Source: Cupriavidus yeoncheonensis
GTDB lineage: Bacteria; Pseudomonadota; Gammaproteobacteria; Burkholderiales; Burkholderiaceae
Length of the DNA: 64,000 nucleotides
Assembly: GCF_905397275.1 (NCBI RefSeq)
Contig: NZ_CAJPUY010000012.1
Span: forward strand, 1 to 64,000
Direction of reading: 5' to 3'
Below the pieces are notes generated by a model. That model searched no databases and was not told the origin of the DNA. It saw only the letters and a list, made by a program, of their open reading frames with translations. Numbering within the stretch: the first letter of the stretch is position 1; every line of letters starts with the position of its first letter. Shown piece after piece: positions 28,549-36,249 of this stretch. The translations under genes and the position numbers were made by a program.

Positions 28549-29361
28549 ATGACCGCCTCCACCAGGCGCGCCCTGCCGCCCTCCCCGAGCAGCCAGGCCC
28601 GGCCGCCGCGCACACCGATTTCCGTGATGCTGATCTGGGCGATCGTGCTGGCCATGCTTGCCCTGTCCTGGAACGGCGCCGACATGCGCCCGCTGGACCT
28701 GTTGCGCGATTCCGGCAACATGGCCCAGTTCGCCGCCGACTTCTTCCCGCCCGACTTCCGCGACTGGCGCCACTATCTCGACGAAATGCTCGTGACCGTG
28801 CAGATCGCGGTATGGGGCACGGCCATTGCCGTCGTCATGGCCGTGCCGTTCGGCCTGCTATGCTCGGCCAATATCGTGCCGGCATGGGTCTACCAGCCAG
28901 CGCGCCGCATCATGGACGCCTGCCGCGCCATCAACGAGATGGTCTTTGCCATGCTGTTCATCGTGGCCGTCGGCCTGGGTCCTTTTGCCGGCGTGCTGGC
29001 CCTCTGGATCCACACCACCGGCGTACTGGCCAAACTCTTCGCGGAGGCCGTCGAGGCCATCGACCCGCGCCCCGTCGAAGGCGTGCGCGCCACCGGCGCG
29101 GGTCCGCTGGAAGAGATCGTCTACGGCGTCATTCCGCAGGTGTTGCCGCTGTGGCTGTCGTTCGCGCTGTACCGCTTCGAGTCGAATGTGCGTTCGGCTT
29201 CGGTAGTGGGCATCGTCGGCGCCGGCGGCATCGGCACCGTGCTGTGGGAAATCATCCGCAGCTTCCAGTACGGCCAGACCTGCGCCGTGATGATCATCAT
29301 CATCGTGTTCGTGACGGCGATCGACGTGGTCTCGGCGCAGATCCGCAAGGTACTGGTCTGA
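28549..29361 (+). CDS. phnE: Phosphonate ABC transporter permease PhnE
   Basis: This 270-residue inner-membrane permease has several hydrophobic helices. The ABC permease EAA loop is seen as [40 protein letters not shown] follows near the C-terminus. There is a single phnE gene, so the channel is presumably a homodimer. The ATG at 28549 is used because homology begins just after it; the ribosome site is weak. Confidence 0.94.
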   Translation: MTASTRRALPPSPSSQARPPRTPISVMLIWAIVLAMLALSWNGADMRPLDLLRDSGNMAQFAADFFPPDFRDWRHYLDEMLVTVQIAVWGTAIAVVMAVPFGLLCSANIVPAWVYQPARRIMDACRAINEMVFAMLFIVAVGLGPFAGVLALWIHTTGVLAKLFAEAVEAIDPRPVEGVRATGAGPLEEIVYGVIPQVLPLWLSFALYRFESNVRSASVVGIVGAGGIGTVLWEIIRSFQYGQTCAVMIIIIVFVTAIDVVSAQIRKVLV

Positions 29362-29391
29362 GCGAACGAACTCCACCCTGTGCAGAATCCC

Positions 29392-29928
29392 ATGCTGACC
29401 CTGCCCCGCATTGAATCGCTGTTTGCCAGCCACGGCACCGCCTACTATGGCGGCGAGGCGATCAGCCAGACCGCCCACGCGCTCCAGTGCGCGCACCTGG
29501 CCGAACAGGCCGGCGAACCCGAGCCGCTGATCGTCGCGGCGTTGCTGCACGACGTCGGCCACCTGATGCTGGCCGAAAGCAGCACCACCGACATGCGCCA
29601 CCAGGAAGCCGCGGCTGACGCGCTGGCGGAGCTCTTCGGTCCGGGCGTCACCGAGCCGATCCGCCTGCACGTCGCCGCCAAGCGCTATCTGTGCGCGGTG
29701 GATGCAAGCTACTTCGGCACGCTGTCGCCGGCCTCCGTCCACAGCCTTGCGCTGCAGGGCGGCCCGTACGACGCGGCCCAGGGCGCCGCGTTCGCCGCGG
29801 GCCCGCATGCCGACGCCGCCGTGCGCCTGCGCCGCTACGACGACCTGGCCAAGGTAGTGGACTTGCCCACGCCGCCGCTCGCGCACTACCTGGACATGGC
29901 CGCGCGCTGCGCACGTCCCGCGGCATGA
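29392..29928 (+). CDS. PhnZ-like HD-domain phosphonate oxygenase
   Basis: This 178-residue HD-fold protein belongs to the phosphonate-degradation HD oxygenase family. It has the PhnZ hallmark Tyr19 and Glu22 in YYGGEAISQTAHALQCA, and the HD pair His53-Asp54 in AALLHDVGHL. LHVAAKRYLC and the LQGGPYD segment also match. PhnZ uses a di-iron centre and O2 to cleave 2-amino-1-hydroxyethylphosphonate to glycine and phosphate. No PhnY hydroxylase gene is nearby, so the substrate could differ or be supplied by another enzyme. The ATG at 29392 is used; a GTG 12 bases upstream is an alternative. Confidence 0.85.
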   Translation: MLTLPRIESLFASHGTAYYGGEAISQTAHALQCAHLAEQAGEPEPLIVAALLHDVGHLMLAESSTTDMRHQEAAADALAELFGPGVTEPIRLHVAAKRYLCAVDASYFGTLSPASVHSLALQGGPYDAAQGAAFAAGPHADAAVRLRRYDDLAKVVDLPTPPLAHYLDMAARCARPAA

Positions 29929-30380
29929 GCGATGCGGTGATGGCAGTGCGCGAGGTGCAAGGCAGCGACGAAGAGCTCCGGCAGCTTGCTGCCCTGCTCG
30001 CGACCATGGACGACGAGCCGGAACTGCCGCTGGCCACCATGCGCGAGCGCTACGCGGCGATGCGGGCTTTCCCGTTCTACCGCTGCTACCTGATGGTCGA
30101 TGCGGACGACGTGCCGCTGGGCACCTTCAGCCTGCTGCTGTTCCCGGTCATGGTCCACGACGGACGCCCGGAGGCCATCGTTGAAGGCGTCGTGGTCGCG
30201 CCCGCCGCGCGCGGCACGGGCATCGGCAAGGCCATGATGCACGAAGCCATGCGGCTGGCGCGTGAAGCCGGCGCCTGCAAGCTGGCCCTTTCCTCCAGCG
30301 CGCGGCGCCTGCGTGCCCATGCGTTCTATCGGGGGCTCGGGTTCACCGAGCACGGCATCAGTTTCAGCACGGCGCTGTAG
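29925..30380 (+). CDS. GNAT N-acetyltransferase, PhnO-like
   Basis: This 151-residue GNAT-fold enzyme overlaps the preceding HD gene by the ATGA motif, so the two are translationally coupled. The acetyl-CoA-binding segment is VVVAPAARGTGIGKAMM, followed by FYRGLGF. In other C-P lyase loci PhnO acetylates aminoalkylphosphonates to make them acceptable or less toxic, and this position suggests the same. Direct identity with phnO was not established. Confidence 0.75.
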   Translation: MSDAVMAVREVQGSDEELRQLAALLATMDDEPELPLATMRERYAAMRAFPFYRCYLMVDADDVPLGTFSLLLFPVMVHDGRPEAIVEGVVVAPAARGTGIGKAMMHEAMRLAREAGACKLALSSSARRLRAHAFYRGLGFTEHGISFSTAL

Positions 30381-30395
30381 GCGCCCCGTCACCCG

Positions 30396-30439
30396 GTCAG
30401 ACGCCAGTCAGACGCCAGTCAGACGCCGGTCAGACGCCA
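30396..30439. repeat. 11-bp tandem repeat at the phnN 3' end
   Basis: GTCAGACGCCA occurs at 30396, 30407, 30418 (last base changed) and 30429. The fourth copy covers the phnN stop codon and last codons, and the rest lies between the converging acetyltransferase and phnN genes. The 11-base period equals that of the unrelated repeat upstream of phnC. Confidence 0.8.
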
Positions 30440-30996
30440 ACGAGGCGCGCGAAGGCTTGCGTCGAATCGTCCAGCGCGCCGCTGTTGTCGATCTCGACCA
30501 GCCGGCATTGCGCCGGTACGGCAAAGTCTGCAGTCGCGCGTGCCAGGCGCCGCGCGATCGCCTCTTCCGATTCCCGGCCGCGCTGGCGCAGGCGTGCCCC
30601 CAGCACTTCCGGCTTGACGCGGACATGTACGGCGCAAAGCTTCGGGTAGCGCGCCACCGCATGCGGCAGGTACTCGCGCGAGCCGTTGACGATGACCTTC
30701 AGGCCGCGCGCCAGCCACGACTCGATCTCCAGGCCGATGCCGTAGTGCAGGCCATGGCTGCGCCAGTGCAAAGCCAGGCAGCCGAGGCCGGCACGGCGCT
30801 CGAACTCGTCAGCGGAAAGGGAGACGGATGCCTCGTTGGCATCCGCATCGCGCGTGATGTAGCGATGGGCCACGACCACGCGGTCGTCCGGCCCCAGTCG
30901 CGAATGCAGCGCGCGCAGCAGCGAATCCTTGCCGCTGCCCGATGGCCCCATGAGGTAGAACAGGCCGCTGCCGTCGATGCTCACGGGCGGGCTCAT
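30430..30996 (-). CDS. phnN: Ribose 1,5-bisphosphate phosphokinase PhnN
   Basis: This 188-residue kinase converts ribose 1,5-bisphosphate, an end product of the C-P lyase pathway, to PRPP. The Walker A GPSGSGKDS (17-25), the RYITRDAD segment and the guanylate-kinase-like fold are visible. Its start overlaps the stop of the DUF1045 gene by ATGA. It is the last gene of the reverse phn arm. Confidence 0.93.
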   Translation of the reverse strand: MSPPVSIDGSGLFYLMGPSGSGKDSLLRALHSRLGPDDRVVVAHRYITRDADANEASVSLSADEFERRAGLGCLALHWRSHGLHYGIGLEIESWLARGLKVIVNGSREYLPHAVARYPKLCAVHVRVKPEVLGARLRQRGRESEEAIARRLARATADFAVPAQCRLVEIDNSGALDDSTQAFARLVGV

Positions 30997-31706
30997 GGTT
31001 CCAGGCAGGCCGTGCCCGCTCCGTCCACCACGCCGCCGTCGAAACCGTAATGCCTGCCGACGACGAAGTCATCACCGGCTTTCGGCTGCACGAATACGCT
31101 GATACCGTCCACCCGCAGCGGCGCCTGCAGCAGCGTGCGGCAATCGTCGGACAGTCTTGCAAGCGCGGCTTCGGCCTCCGCGGGCGCCAGCATGCCGGTC
31201 AGCGTGATATGGAACTTGAAGGTGTCGAACACATAGGGGTAGCCCCAGGTTTCCAGCATCTGGCGCTGTGCCGCCGTGAGCTGATCGGGCTTGCGGCGCG
31301 CCACTTCCCCGGCGGTGGCCGGTGCGCGGAACGGCTCGAAAGCCTGCACGCAGGCATCGGCCAGCGCGTGTGTCACGCGGGCTCCGGCGCTCTTCTCGTC
31401 CAGGCACCAGGCCAGGAAGCCGCGCAGCGAACGCAGCACCAGCGGCGCAGCAAACGCAGCCTGTTCCCGCGCGAAGGCGCGGGCTGCGGCGTCGAGCATC
31501 GGTGCCGTGGTGCCCGCTGCCAGCCTGAACGGCGGCTTCAGGGTGGCGTGCAGGCCGTAGTGCGCGGGCGCGTCGACCCAAGCCTGCGGACGGTCCGGAT
31601 GGGGCAGCGCGGTGCCGGTGTCGGCGTCGCGGCCGAGCCACTGGCTGCCGAACGTGCGGAACGGTTCGCCGGGGGCCAGGTAGATGGCGTAGCGATGGGC
31701 TTGCAT
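30993..31706 (-). CDS. DUF1045 phosphonate-metabolism protein (2H phosphoesterase)
   Basis: This 237-residue protein is found in many phn loci. It has the two HxT motifs of the 2H phosphoesterase superfamily, His53-Ala-Thr55 in GLHATLKPPF and His166-Ile-Thr168 in FKFHITLTG. 2H enzymes open cyclic phosphodiesters. Because no phnP was found here, it may replace PhnP in hydrolysing 5-phosphoribosyl 1,2-cyclic phosphate; that is inference. It lies two bases after phnM2 and overlaps phnN. Confidence 0.85.
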   Translation of the reverse strand: MQAHRYAIYLAPGEPFRTFGSQWLGRDADTGTALPHPDRPQAWVDAPAHYGLHATLKPPFRLAAGTTAPMLDAAARAFAREQAAFAAPLVLRSLRGFLAWCLDEKSAGARVTHALADACVQAFEPFRAPATAGEVARRKPDQLTAAQRQMLETWGYPYVFDTFKFHITLTGMLAPAEAEAALARLSDDCRTLLQAPLRVDGISVFVQPKAGDDFVVGRHYGFDGGVVDGAGTACLEP

Positions 31707-31708
31707 GA

Positions 31709-32926
31709 TCAGGCCGCCTTGCTGTCATTGCCGGCGAACCTGGCACCGGAGATGTCCGTCACGGGAAGTGACAGGGCGGCATGTTTCAGCTCGCCGCCGA
31801 CGATCGTCGCGACCACGCGCGGCAGCCCGGGCTGGCGGTCATCGACTACGATCGCGTCGGCGCGCAGGCCCGGTGCCAGCGTGCCGCGGTCGCGCAGGCC
31901 CGCGGCACGCGCCGGATTGCGCGACACCAGCTTCCAGGCGCCGGGCAGGTCCACGACGCCGAGCTGCGCCAGCCGGAAGGCGGCCTGCAGCGGCGCCGGG
32001 TAGTAGTAGTCGGACGCGAGCACCGTGCACAGGCCCGCCGACACCATTTCCGTGGCATTGGGCGCGCCGGTGTGGCTGGTGCCGCGCACCACATTCGGCG
32101 CGCCGAATACGACATCGTCGCCGAGCTGGCGGGCCAGGCGCGCGGTCTCGACCGTGAGCGGGAACTCCGCGATGCGGCAACCCTGCCGGTGGTAGTGCTG
32201 GCGCGTGGCGAGGTCCGGGTCGTCATGCGACGCCACGGGCAGGCCCGCGCCGCACGCCGCCGCTACCAGCCGGGACATGGCGGCCGGTACATCCTGCGCA
32301 TGGCGGCTGGCCGCGCGCAGGCGGTTGCGGAAGGTTTCCATGTCGCACTCCGCCCGCTCCGCGTATTGCAGGACCTTGCGCTCATCGCCGATGCGGCGGG
32401 CCATGGTGGGCAGGTGGTCGTTGATCGCCAGCAGCCCGACGCGCCCGGCTTCCATCCATGCCAGCGCGGTTTCCACGCCGTCGAGGTGGTAGGCCTCGAA
32501 GCGCAGGTGCACCTTGTGCGAGGCGCCAAGCACCGGCTGCAGCTGGGCCAGCGCTTCGAACATCCGCAGCGCGTAGGCCTCGCCGCGCAGCCCGCCCTCC
32601 CACGACAGCGTCACGCCGTGGAACTCGGTGGTGATGCCGTGCGCGAGCAGCTGGCGATCCACGTCGAGCAGCGCGCCCGCATACGGAAAGCTCACGCCGG
32701 GGCGCGGCATCACGGCACGCTCGAACGCATCGCCATGGATGTCGACGATGCCGGGCAGCACGAGCAGGTCGCCCGCGTCGAGGCAAGGCCCCGTCTGCGG
32801 CACGGGCTGCGCCACGCAGCCGTCGTGAAACCCGAGCGTGGCCGGGACGATGCCGCCCGCGCCCAGCACGCGGCGGCCTGTGATCCCCGCGAGCGGGGCC
32901 GTAGTAGCTTGGCTAGTGATATGCAT
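31709..32926 (-). CDS. Second PhnM-type amidohydrolase
   Basis: This protein of about 405 residues is related to PhnM, the diphosphatase that removes pyrophosphate from ribose 1-methylphosphonate 5-triphosphate. The metal-binding DIHGDAFER is seen near the N-terminus, then GITTEFHG, LPVASHDDPD and SDYYYPAPL. It differs clearly from the phnM at 38689, which keeps VHSDAIEKEAEPR and SDYQPS. The start at 32926 is chosen because a PhnF-type operator lies 37 bases upstream, inside the alternative longer frame. It may act on a different phosphoribosyl intermediate. Confidence 0.87.
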   Translation of the reverse strand: MHITSQATTAPLAGITGRRVLGAGGIVPATLGFHDGCVAQPVPQTGPCLDAGDLLVLPGIVDIHGDAFERAVMPRPGVSFPYAGALLDVDRQLLAHGITTEFHGVTLSWEGGLRGEAYALRMFEALAQLQPVLGASHKVHLRFEAYHLDGVETALAWMEAGRVGLLAINDHLPTMARRIGDERKVLQYAERAECDMETFRNRLRAASRHAQDVPAAMSRLVAAACGAGLPVASHDDPDLATRQHYHRQGCRIAEFPLTVETARLARQLGDDVVFGAPNVVRGTSHTGAPNATEMVSAGLCTVLASDYYYPAPLQAAFRLAQLGVVDLPGAWKLVSRNPARAAGLRDRGTLAPGLRADAIVVDDRQPGLPRVVATIVGGELKHAALSLPVTDISGARFAGNDSKAA

Positions 32927-32962
32927 GGTCGATACGTTAGCGCCGGTGCGTGACAGCCAGAT

Positions 32963-32970
32963 GTCTAGAC
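32963..32970. promoter_or_regulatory. GTCTAGAC operator, PhnF/HutC type, before phnM2
   Basis: GTCTAGAC is a perfect 8-base palindrome and fits GTNTANAC, the consensus of HutC-subfamily GntR regulators such as PhnF. It lies in the 111-base gap between phnF and phnM2, 37 bases upstream of the phnM2 ATG. The reverse arm may therefore have its own PhnF-controlled promoter. Confidence 0.5.
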
Positions 32971-33037
32971 CAATGCGGCGGGGCGCCATCGTTCCTGGTC
33001 GTCACGGAATCGTTCTCGATGCCCGGATGGTGGATCG

Positions 33038-33772
33038 CTAGTCGCCGTCGGAAACGGTGAGCTGCACCCAGTCTCCGGCAAAACGGGTCATGCTGTACTG
33101 CAACGGCGCGCCGTCGATATCGACGTTCAGCGCTTCCACCTGCAGCACGGGGCGCGTCTTGGGCTGGTTCAGCAGCCGCGCGACGGGCGCGCTGGGCATC
33201 GCCGCCGTGATGCGCGACCATTTGCGTGTGTAGTCGGCAATGCCAAAGTGCGCCAGCCCGCGCGAGATCGACAGTTTCTCGCGCAGCTGCTCGGCCAGGC
33301 CGGGAAAGCGCTTGTTGTCGAAGTAGTGGTCGGCGACGTCGATGGTGCGGTCTTCCGCCTTGCCGATCATCTGCACGTGCAGGATGTCCGCCGTCCGTGG
33401 CAGCCCGAGGTGCCTGGCCATTTCGGGCGCGCGCATCACGCGGCTGTCCAGGATCTCGATATGGCCGCGCATGCCCTGCGCCGCGAGGTTCTGCGAAAAG
33501 CGCGTGCGGCGCCCGATCGCATAATCGATCGCGTGCTCCTGCACGAAGGTGCCGCGGCCCTGCTCGATCCGCACCAGGCCGTTCAGCTCCAGCTCACCCA
33601 TGGCGCGGCGGATGGTGTGGCGGTTGACCGCGAAGCGGCTGGCCAGCTCCGGCTCCGGCGGCAGTTGTTCACCGGGGCCATAGAGCTTGTTGCGGATGTC
33701 CTGCGCCAGCGCCTCGCCAATCTGGCGCCATACCGCCACGCCGGAACCCCGTTCGACTTCTCGATCAGACAT
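33038..33772 (-). CDS. phnF: GntR/HutC-family regulator PhnF
   Basis: This 244-residue repressor has an N-terminal winged helix (ELASRFAVNRHTIRRAMGEL, with RIEQGRGTFV as the wing) and a C-terminal UTRA ligand-binding domain. It is divergent from phnG and heads the reverse arm. It should repress the phn genes until a phosphonate or phosphate signal is present. The ATG at 33772 is used; an in-frame ATG ten codons upstream would place the start over a Pho-box-like sequence. Confidence 0.92.
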   Translation of the reverse strand: MSDREVERGSGVAVWRQIGEALAQDIRNKLYGPGEQLPPEPELASRFAVNRHTIRRAMGELELNGLVRIEQGRGTFVQEHAIDYAIGRRTRFSQNLAAQGMRGHIEILDSRVMRAPEMARHLGLPRTADILHVQMIGKAEDRTIDVADHYFDNKRFPGLAEQLREKLSISRGLAHFGIADYTRKWSRITAAMPSAPVARLLNQPKTRPVLQVEALNVDIDGAPLQYSMTRFAGDWVQLTVSDGD

Positions 33773-33788
33773 TGTCTTGCCTTGCCTT

Positions 33789-33806
33789 TTGTCATCAAGC
33801 ATTCAC
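33789..33806 (+). promoter_or_regulatory. Weak Pho-box-like sequence before phnF
   Basis: TTGTCAT (33789-33795), four bases, then CATTCAC (33800-33806) has the 7-4-7 spacing, with the first half strong and the second fair. It lies 17 bases upstream of the phnF ATG and points toward phnG, so its role is unclear. Confidence 0.25.
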
Positions 33807-33919
33807 CGGAGCGGATTTCACTGCAGGCATGCCAAGGCGCGCCTGTGGTCCTCCGGTCCGTCCCCGTCATTGTGCCTCAGCCCCGGCCGGCGACGTTCGT
33901 GTTCGAGCATTGGCCGGGC

Positions 33920-33937
33920 CCGTCACAAAAGCTTCAT
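33920..33937 (+). promoter_or_regulatory. Pho-box-like sequence upstream of phnG
   Basis: CCGTCAC (33920-33926), AAAA, then GCTTCAT (33931-33937) matches the PhoB layout with an ideal AT spacer and about 13 of 18 positions. It lies about 70 bases upstream of the phnG ATG and before the PhnF operator. Confidence 0.4.
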
Positions 33938-33984
33938 GCCAGTGTGTTCTAGTGTCGCCGTGCTGATACAGTTAACATCTAAAC

Positions 33985-33992
33985 GTATAGAC
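33985..33992. promoter_or_regulatory. GTATAGAC operator, PhnF/HutC type, before phnG
   Basis: GTATAGAC fits GTNTANAC and sits in ACGTATAGACGT, symmetric at 10 of 12 positions. It lies 14 bases before the phnG ATG, where a bound repressor would block initiation. ACGTATAG is also directly repeated here. Confidence 0.5.
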
Positions 33993-34006
33993 GTATAGGG
34001 GTGACG

Positions 34007-34492
34007 ATGCAAGACGATACCACGGCGGATGCCAGCGCAGCCCGGGCTGCGTGGCTGCGCATCCTGGCGCTGGCGCAGCCGGATGCGCTCGACGCGGCCT
34101 ACGCGCAACTTTCCGGGCAAGGCGCCCTGCCCGCCTACCGCCTGCTGCGCAGGCCGGAAGCCGGCATGGCCATGGTGCGCGCCCGTGCCGGCGGCACCGG
34201 CGCGCAATTCAACCTCGGCGAAATCTCGGTGACGCGCTGCGCCGTCGTGCTCGAAGGCGGGGCCGGCGGTGGCACGGCGGGCGTCGCCTACGTACAGGGA
34301 CGCGGCACGCGCCATGCCGAGCAGGCGGCCGTGCTGGACGCCCTGCTCCAGCGCGCCGACTGGCACCAGCGCGTGCAGGACACCGTGCTTGGGCCGCTCG
34401 CCCGGGCCCACGCCGAACGCGCGGCCAGCCGCGCGGGCGTTGCCGCACAGACGCGCGTGGAGTTTTTCACCATGGTTCGCGGAGAAGACTGA
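34007..34492 (+). CDS. phnG: C-P lyase core subunit PhnG
   Basis: This 161-residue subunit forms the nucleosidase part of the C-P lyase core with PhnH, PhnI and PhnL, helping replace adenine of ATP by methylphosphonate or another phosphonate. The segments YRLLRRPEAGMAMVRARAGG, FNLGEISVTRCAV and GRGTRHAEQAAVLDALL are family-typical. The ATG at 34007 is preferred over a GTG six bases earlier because GGGGTGA precedes it. It opens the phnGHIJKLM operon. Confidence 0.93.
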   Translation: MQDDTTADASAARAAWLRILALAQPDALDAAYAQLSGQGALPAYRLLRRPEAGMAMVRARAGGTGAQFNLGEISVTRCAVVLEGGAGGGTAGVAYVQGRGTRHAEQAAVLDALLQRADWHQRVQDTVLGPLARAHAERAASRAGVAAQTRVEFFTMVRGED

Positions 34493-34493
34493 C

Positions 34494-35111
34494 ATGCAAC
34501 CGCTCCCATCCACCCCCGCCGCCGCCAGCGCGGCATTGCTGCCCGGCTTCGGCAATCCGGTCGAAGACGCCCAGCAGGTGTTCCGCGCCACGCTCGATGC
34601 CATGGCCCGGCCCGGCACCGTGCAGCCGTTGCCGGTGGGCAGCGGCGTGCCGGAAGGCCTCTCGCCGGCCCAGGCTGCGCTGCTCCTGACACTGGCCGAC
34701 GCCGACACCCCGATCTGGCTGCCCGCGGACGTGCCCGCCGCGGTGCGCGCCTTCCTGCGATTCCACTGCGGCTGCCCGCTGGTCGACGAGGTCGGCGCCG
34801 CCACCTTTGTCTGCGTTCCCGCCGGCCACGCGCCGCCGCCGCTGGCCGCGTGCGCGCAGGGCGAGCCCGCCTATCCGGACCGGTCGGCCACGCTCATCGT
34901 GGAAGTCGCGTCGCTTGCCGAGGGTGAAGCGCTGTCGCTGCGCGGTCCCGGCATCGAGACCACGCAGGCACTGCGGGTGGCCGGCCTGCCCGACGACTTC
35001 CGCACGAACTGGCGCGCCAACCATGCCGCGTTCCCGCTCGGCGTCGATCTGCTGCTGACCAGTGGCGACCGATTCTGCGCGCTGACGCGCACCACGCAAC
35101 TGGAGGACTGA
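34494..35111 (+). CDS. phnH: C-P lyase core subunit PhnH
   Basis: This 205-residue core subunit starts one base after the phnG stop behind GGAGAAG. Its opening FGNPVEDAQQVFRATLDAMA is the most conserved PhnH stretch, and FRTNWRANHAAFPLGVDLLL near the C-terminus also matches. It has a transferase-like fold but no known active site of its own. Confidence 0.93.
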   Translation: MQPLPSTPAAASAALLPGFGNPVEDAQQVFRATLDAMARPGTVQPLPVGSGVPEGLSPAQAALLLTLADADTPIWLPADVPAAVRAFLRFHCGCPLVDEVGAATFVCVPAGHAPPPLAACAQGEPAYPDRSATLIVEVASLAEGEALSLRGPGIETTQALRVAGLPDDFRTNWRANHAAFPLGVDLLLTSGDRFCALTRTTQLED

Positions 35112-35112
35112 C

Positions 35113-36249
35113 ATGTACGTAGCCGTCAAAGGGGGCGAGCGCGCCATCCTCAACTCCTACCAGATGCTCGATGCCTACCGCCGCGGCGACACCGCGGTGC
35201 CCGAGCTGACGCTGGCGCAGATCCGCGAGCAGATGCCGCTGGCGGTCTCGCGCGTGATGGCCGAGGGTTCGCTGTACGATCCGCACCTGGGCGCGCTGGC
35301 GCTCAAGCAGGCCGCCGGCGACCAGATCGAGGCGATCTTCCTGCTGCGCGCCTACCGCACCACGCTGCCGCGCTTTGGCTACACCCAGCCGGTCGACACG
35401 GGCAAGATGCGCCTGGACCGCCGGATCTCGTCGACGTTCAAGGATGTTCCCGGCGGACAGGTGCTCGGCCCGACCTACGACTATACGCAGCGCCTGCTGG
35501 ACTTCTCGCTCGAAGCCGAGCGCAATCCGGCGCCGCTGGCACCGTCCCCCGAGCCGTTGGCCGCCGACATGCCACGCGTGACCGCGCTGCTCGAAGCCGA
35601 TGAACTGGTCGAAGCCGATGCCATTCCCGCCGGCGACCCGGCCCCGCCCGACCTGACCCGCGAACCGCTGACGCTGCCCGCGGGCCGCGCCGCGCGCCTG
35701 CAGAACCTGGCGCGCGCGGATGAAGGCTTCCTGCTGTCGATGGGCTACTCCACGCAGCGCGGCTACGGCAACTCGCACCCGTTCGCGGCCGAGATCCGCT
35801 ATGGCACGGCGGAAGTCGAGCTGTTCGTGGAAGAGCTGGGCTTTGCGGTGACGATCGGCGAAGTCGAGCTGACCGAATGCCAGATGGTCAGCCAGTTCAC
35901 CGGCAACGCCAACGAGGCGCCACGCTTCACGCGCGGCTATGGCCTGGTGTTCGGCTACGGCGAACGCAAGGCCATGTCGATGGCGCTGGCCGACCGCGCC
36001 ATGCGCGCCGACGAGCTTGGCGAAGCCGCCGACGCGCCGGCCAATGACGTGGAATTCATGCTCTACCACAGCGACAACGTCGAAGCCTCGGGCTTCGTGC
36101 AGCACCTGAAGCTGCCCCATTACGTGGACTTCCAGGCCAACCTGGAACTGCTGCGCCGCCTGCGCGCGGAGCAGGAAGCGGCCCGGCCCGATGGCGCGCC
36201 CGCAGTGGCCACCCCCGCTATCCAGCCTCAGGAGGAGACGCTGGCATGA
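35113..36249 (+). CDS. phnI: C-P lyase core subunit PhnI
   Basis: This 378-residue protein is the nucleosidase subunit of the core complex. MYVAVKGGERAILNSYQML, SLYDPHLGALALKQAAGD, LDRRISSTFKDVPGGQ and SMGYSTQRGYGNSHPF are all conserved family blocks. It starts one base after phnH and overlaps phnJ by ATGA. Confidence 0.95.
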   Translation: MYVAVKGGERAILNSYQMLDAYRRGDTAVPELTLAQIREQMPLAVSRVMAEGSLYDPHLGALALKQAAGDQIEAIFLLRAYRTTLPRFGYTQPVDTGKMRLDRRISSTFKDVPGGQVLGPTYDYTQRLLDFSLEAERNPAPLAPSPEPLAADMPRVTALLEADELVEADAIPAGDPAPPDLTREPLTLPAGRAARLQNLARADEGFLLSMGYSTQRGYGNSHPFAAEIRYGTAEVELFVEELGFAVTIGEVELTECQMVSQFTGNANEAPRFTRGYGLVFGYGERKAMSMALADRAMRADELGEAADAPANDVEFMLYHSDNVEASGFVQHLKLPHYVDFQANLELLRRLRAEQEAARPDGAPAVATPAIQPQEETLA

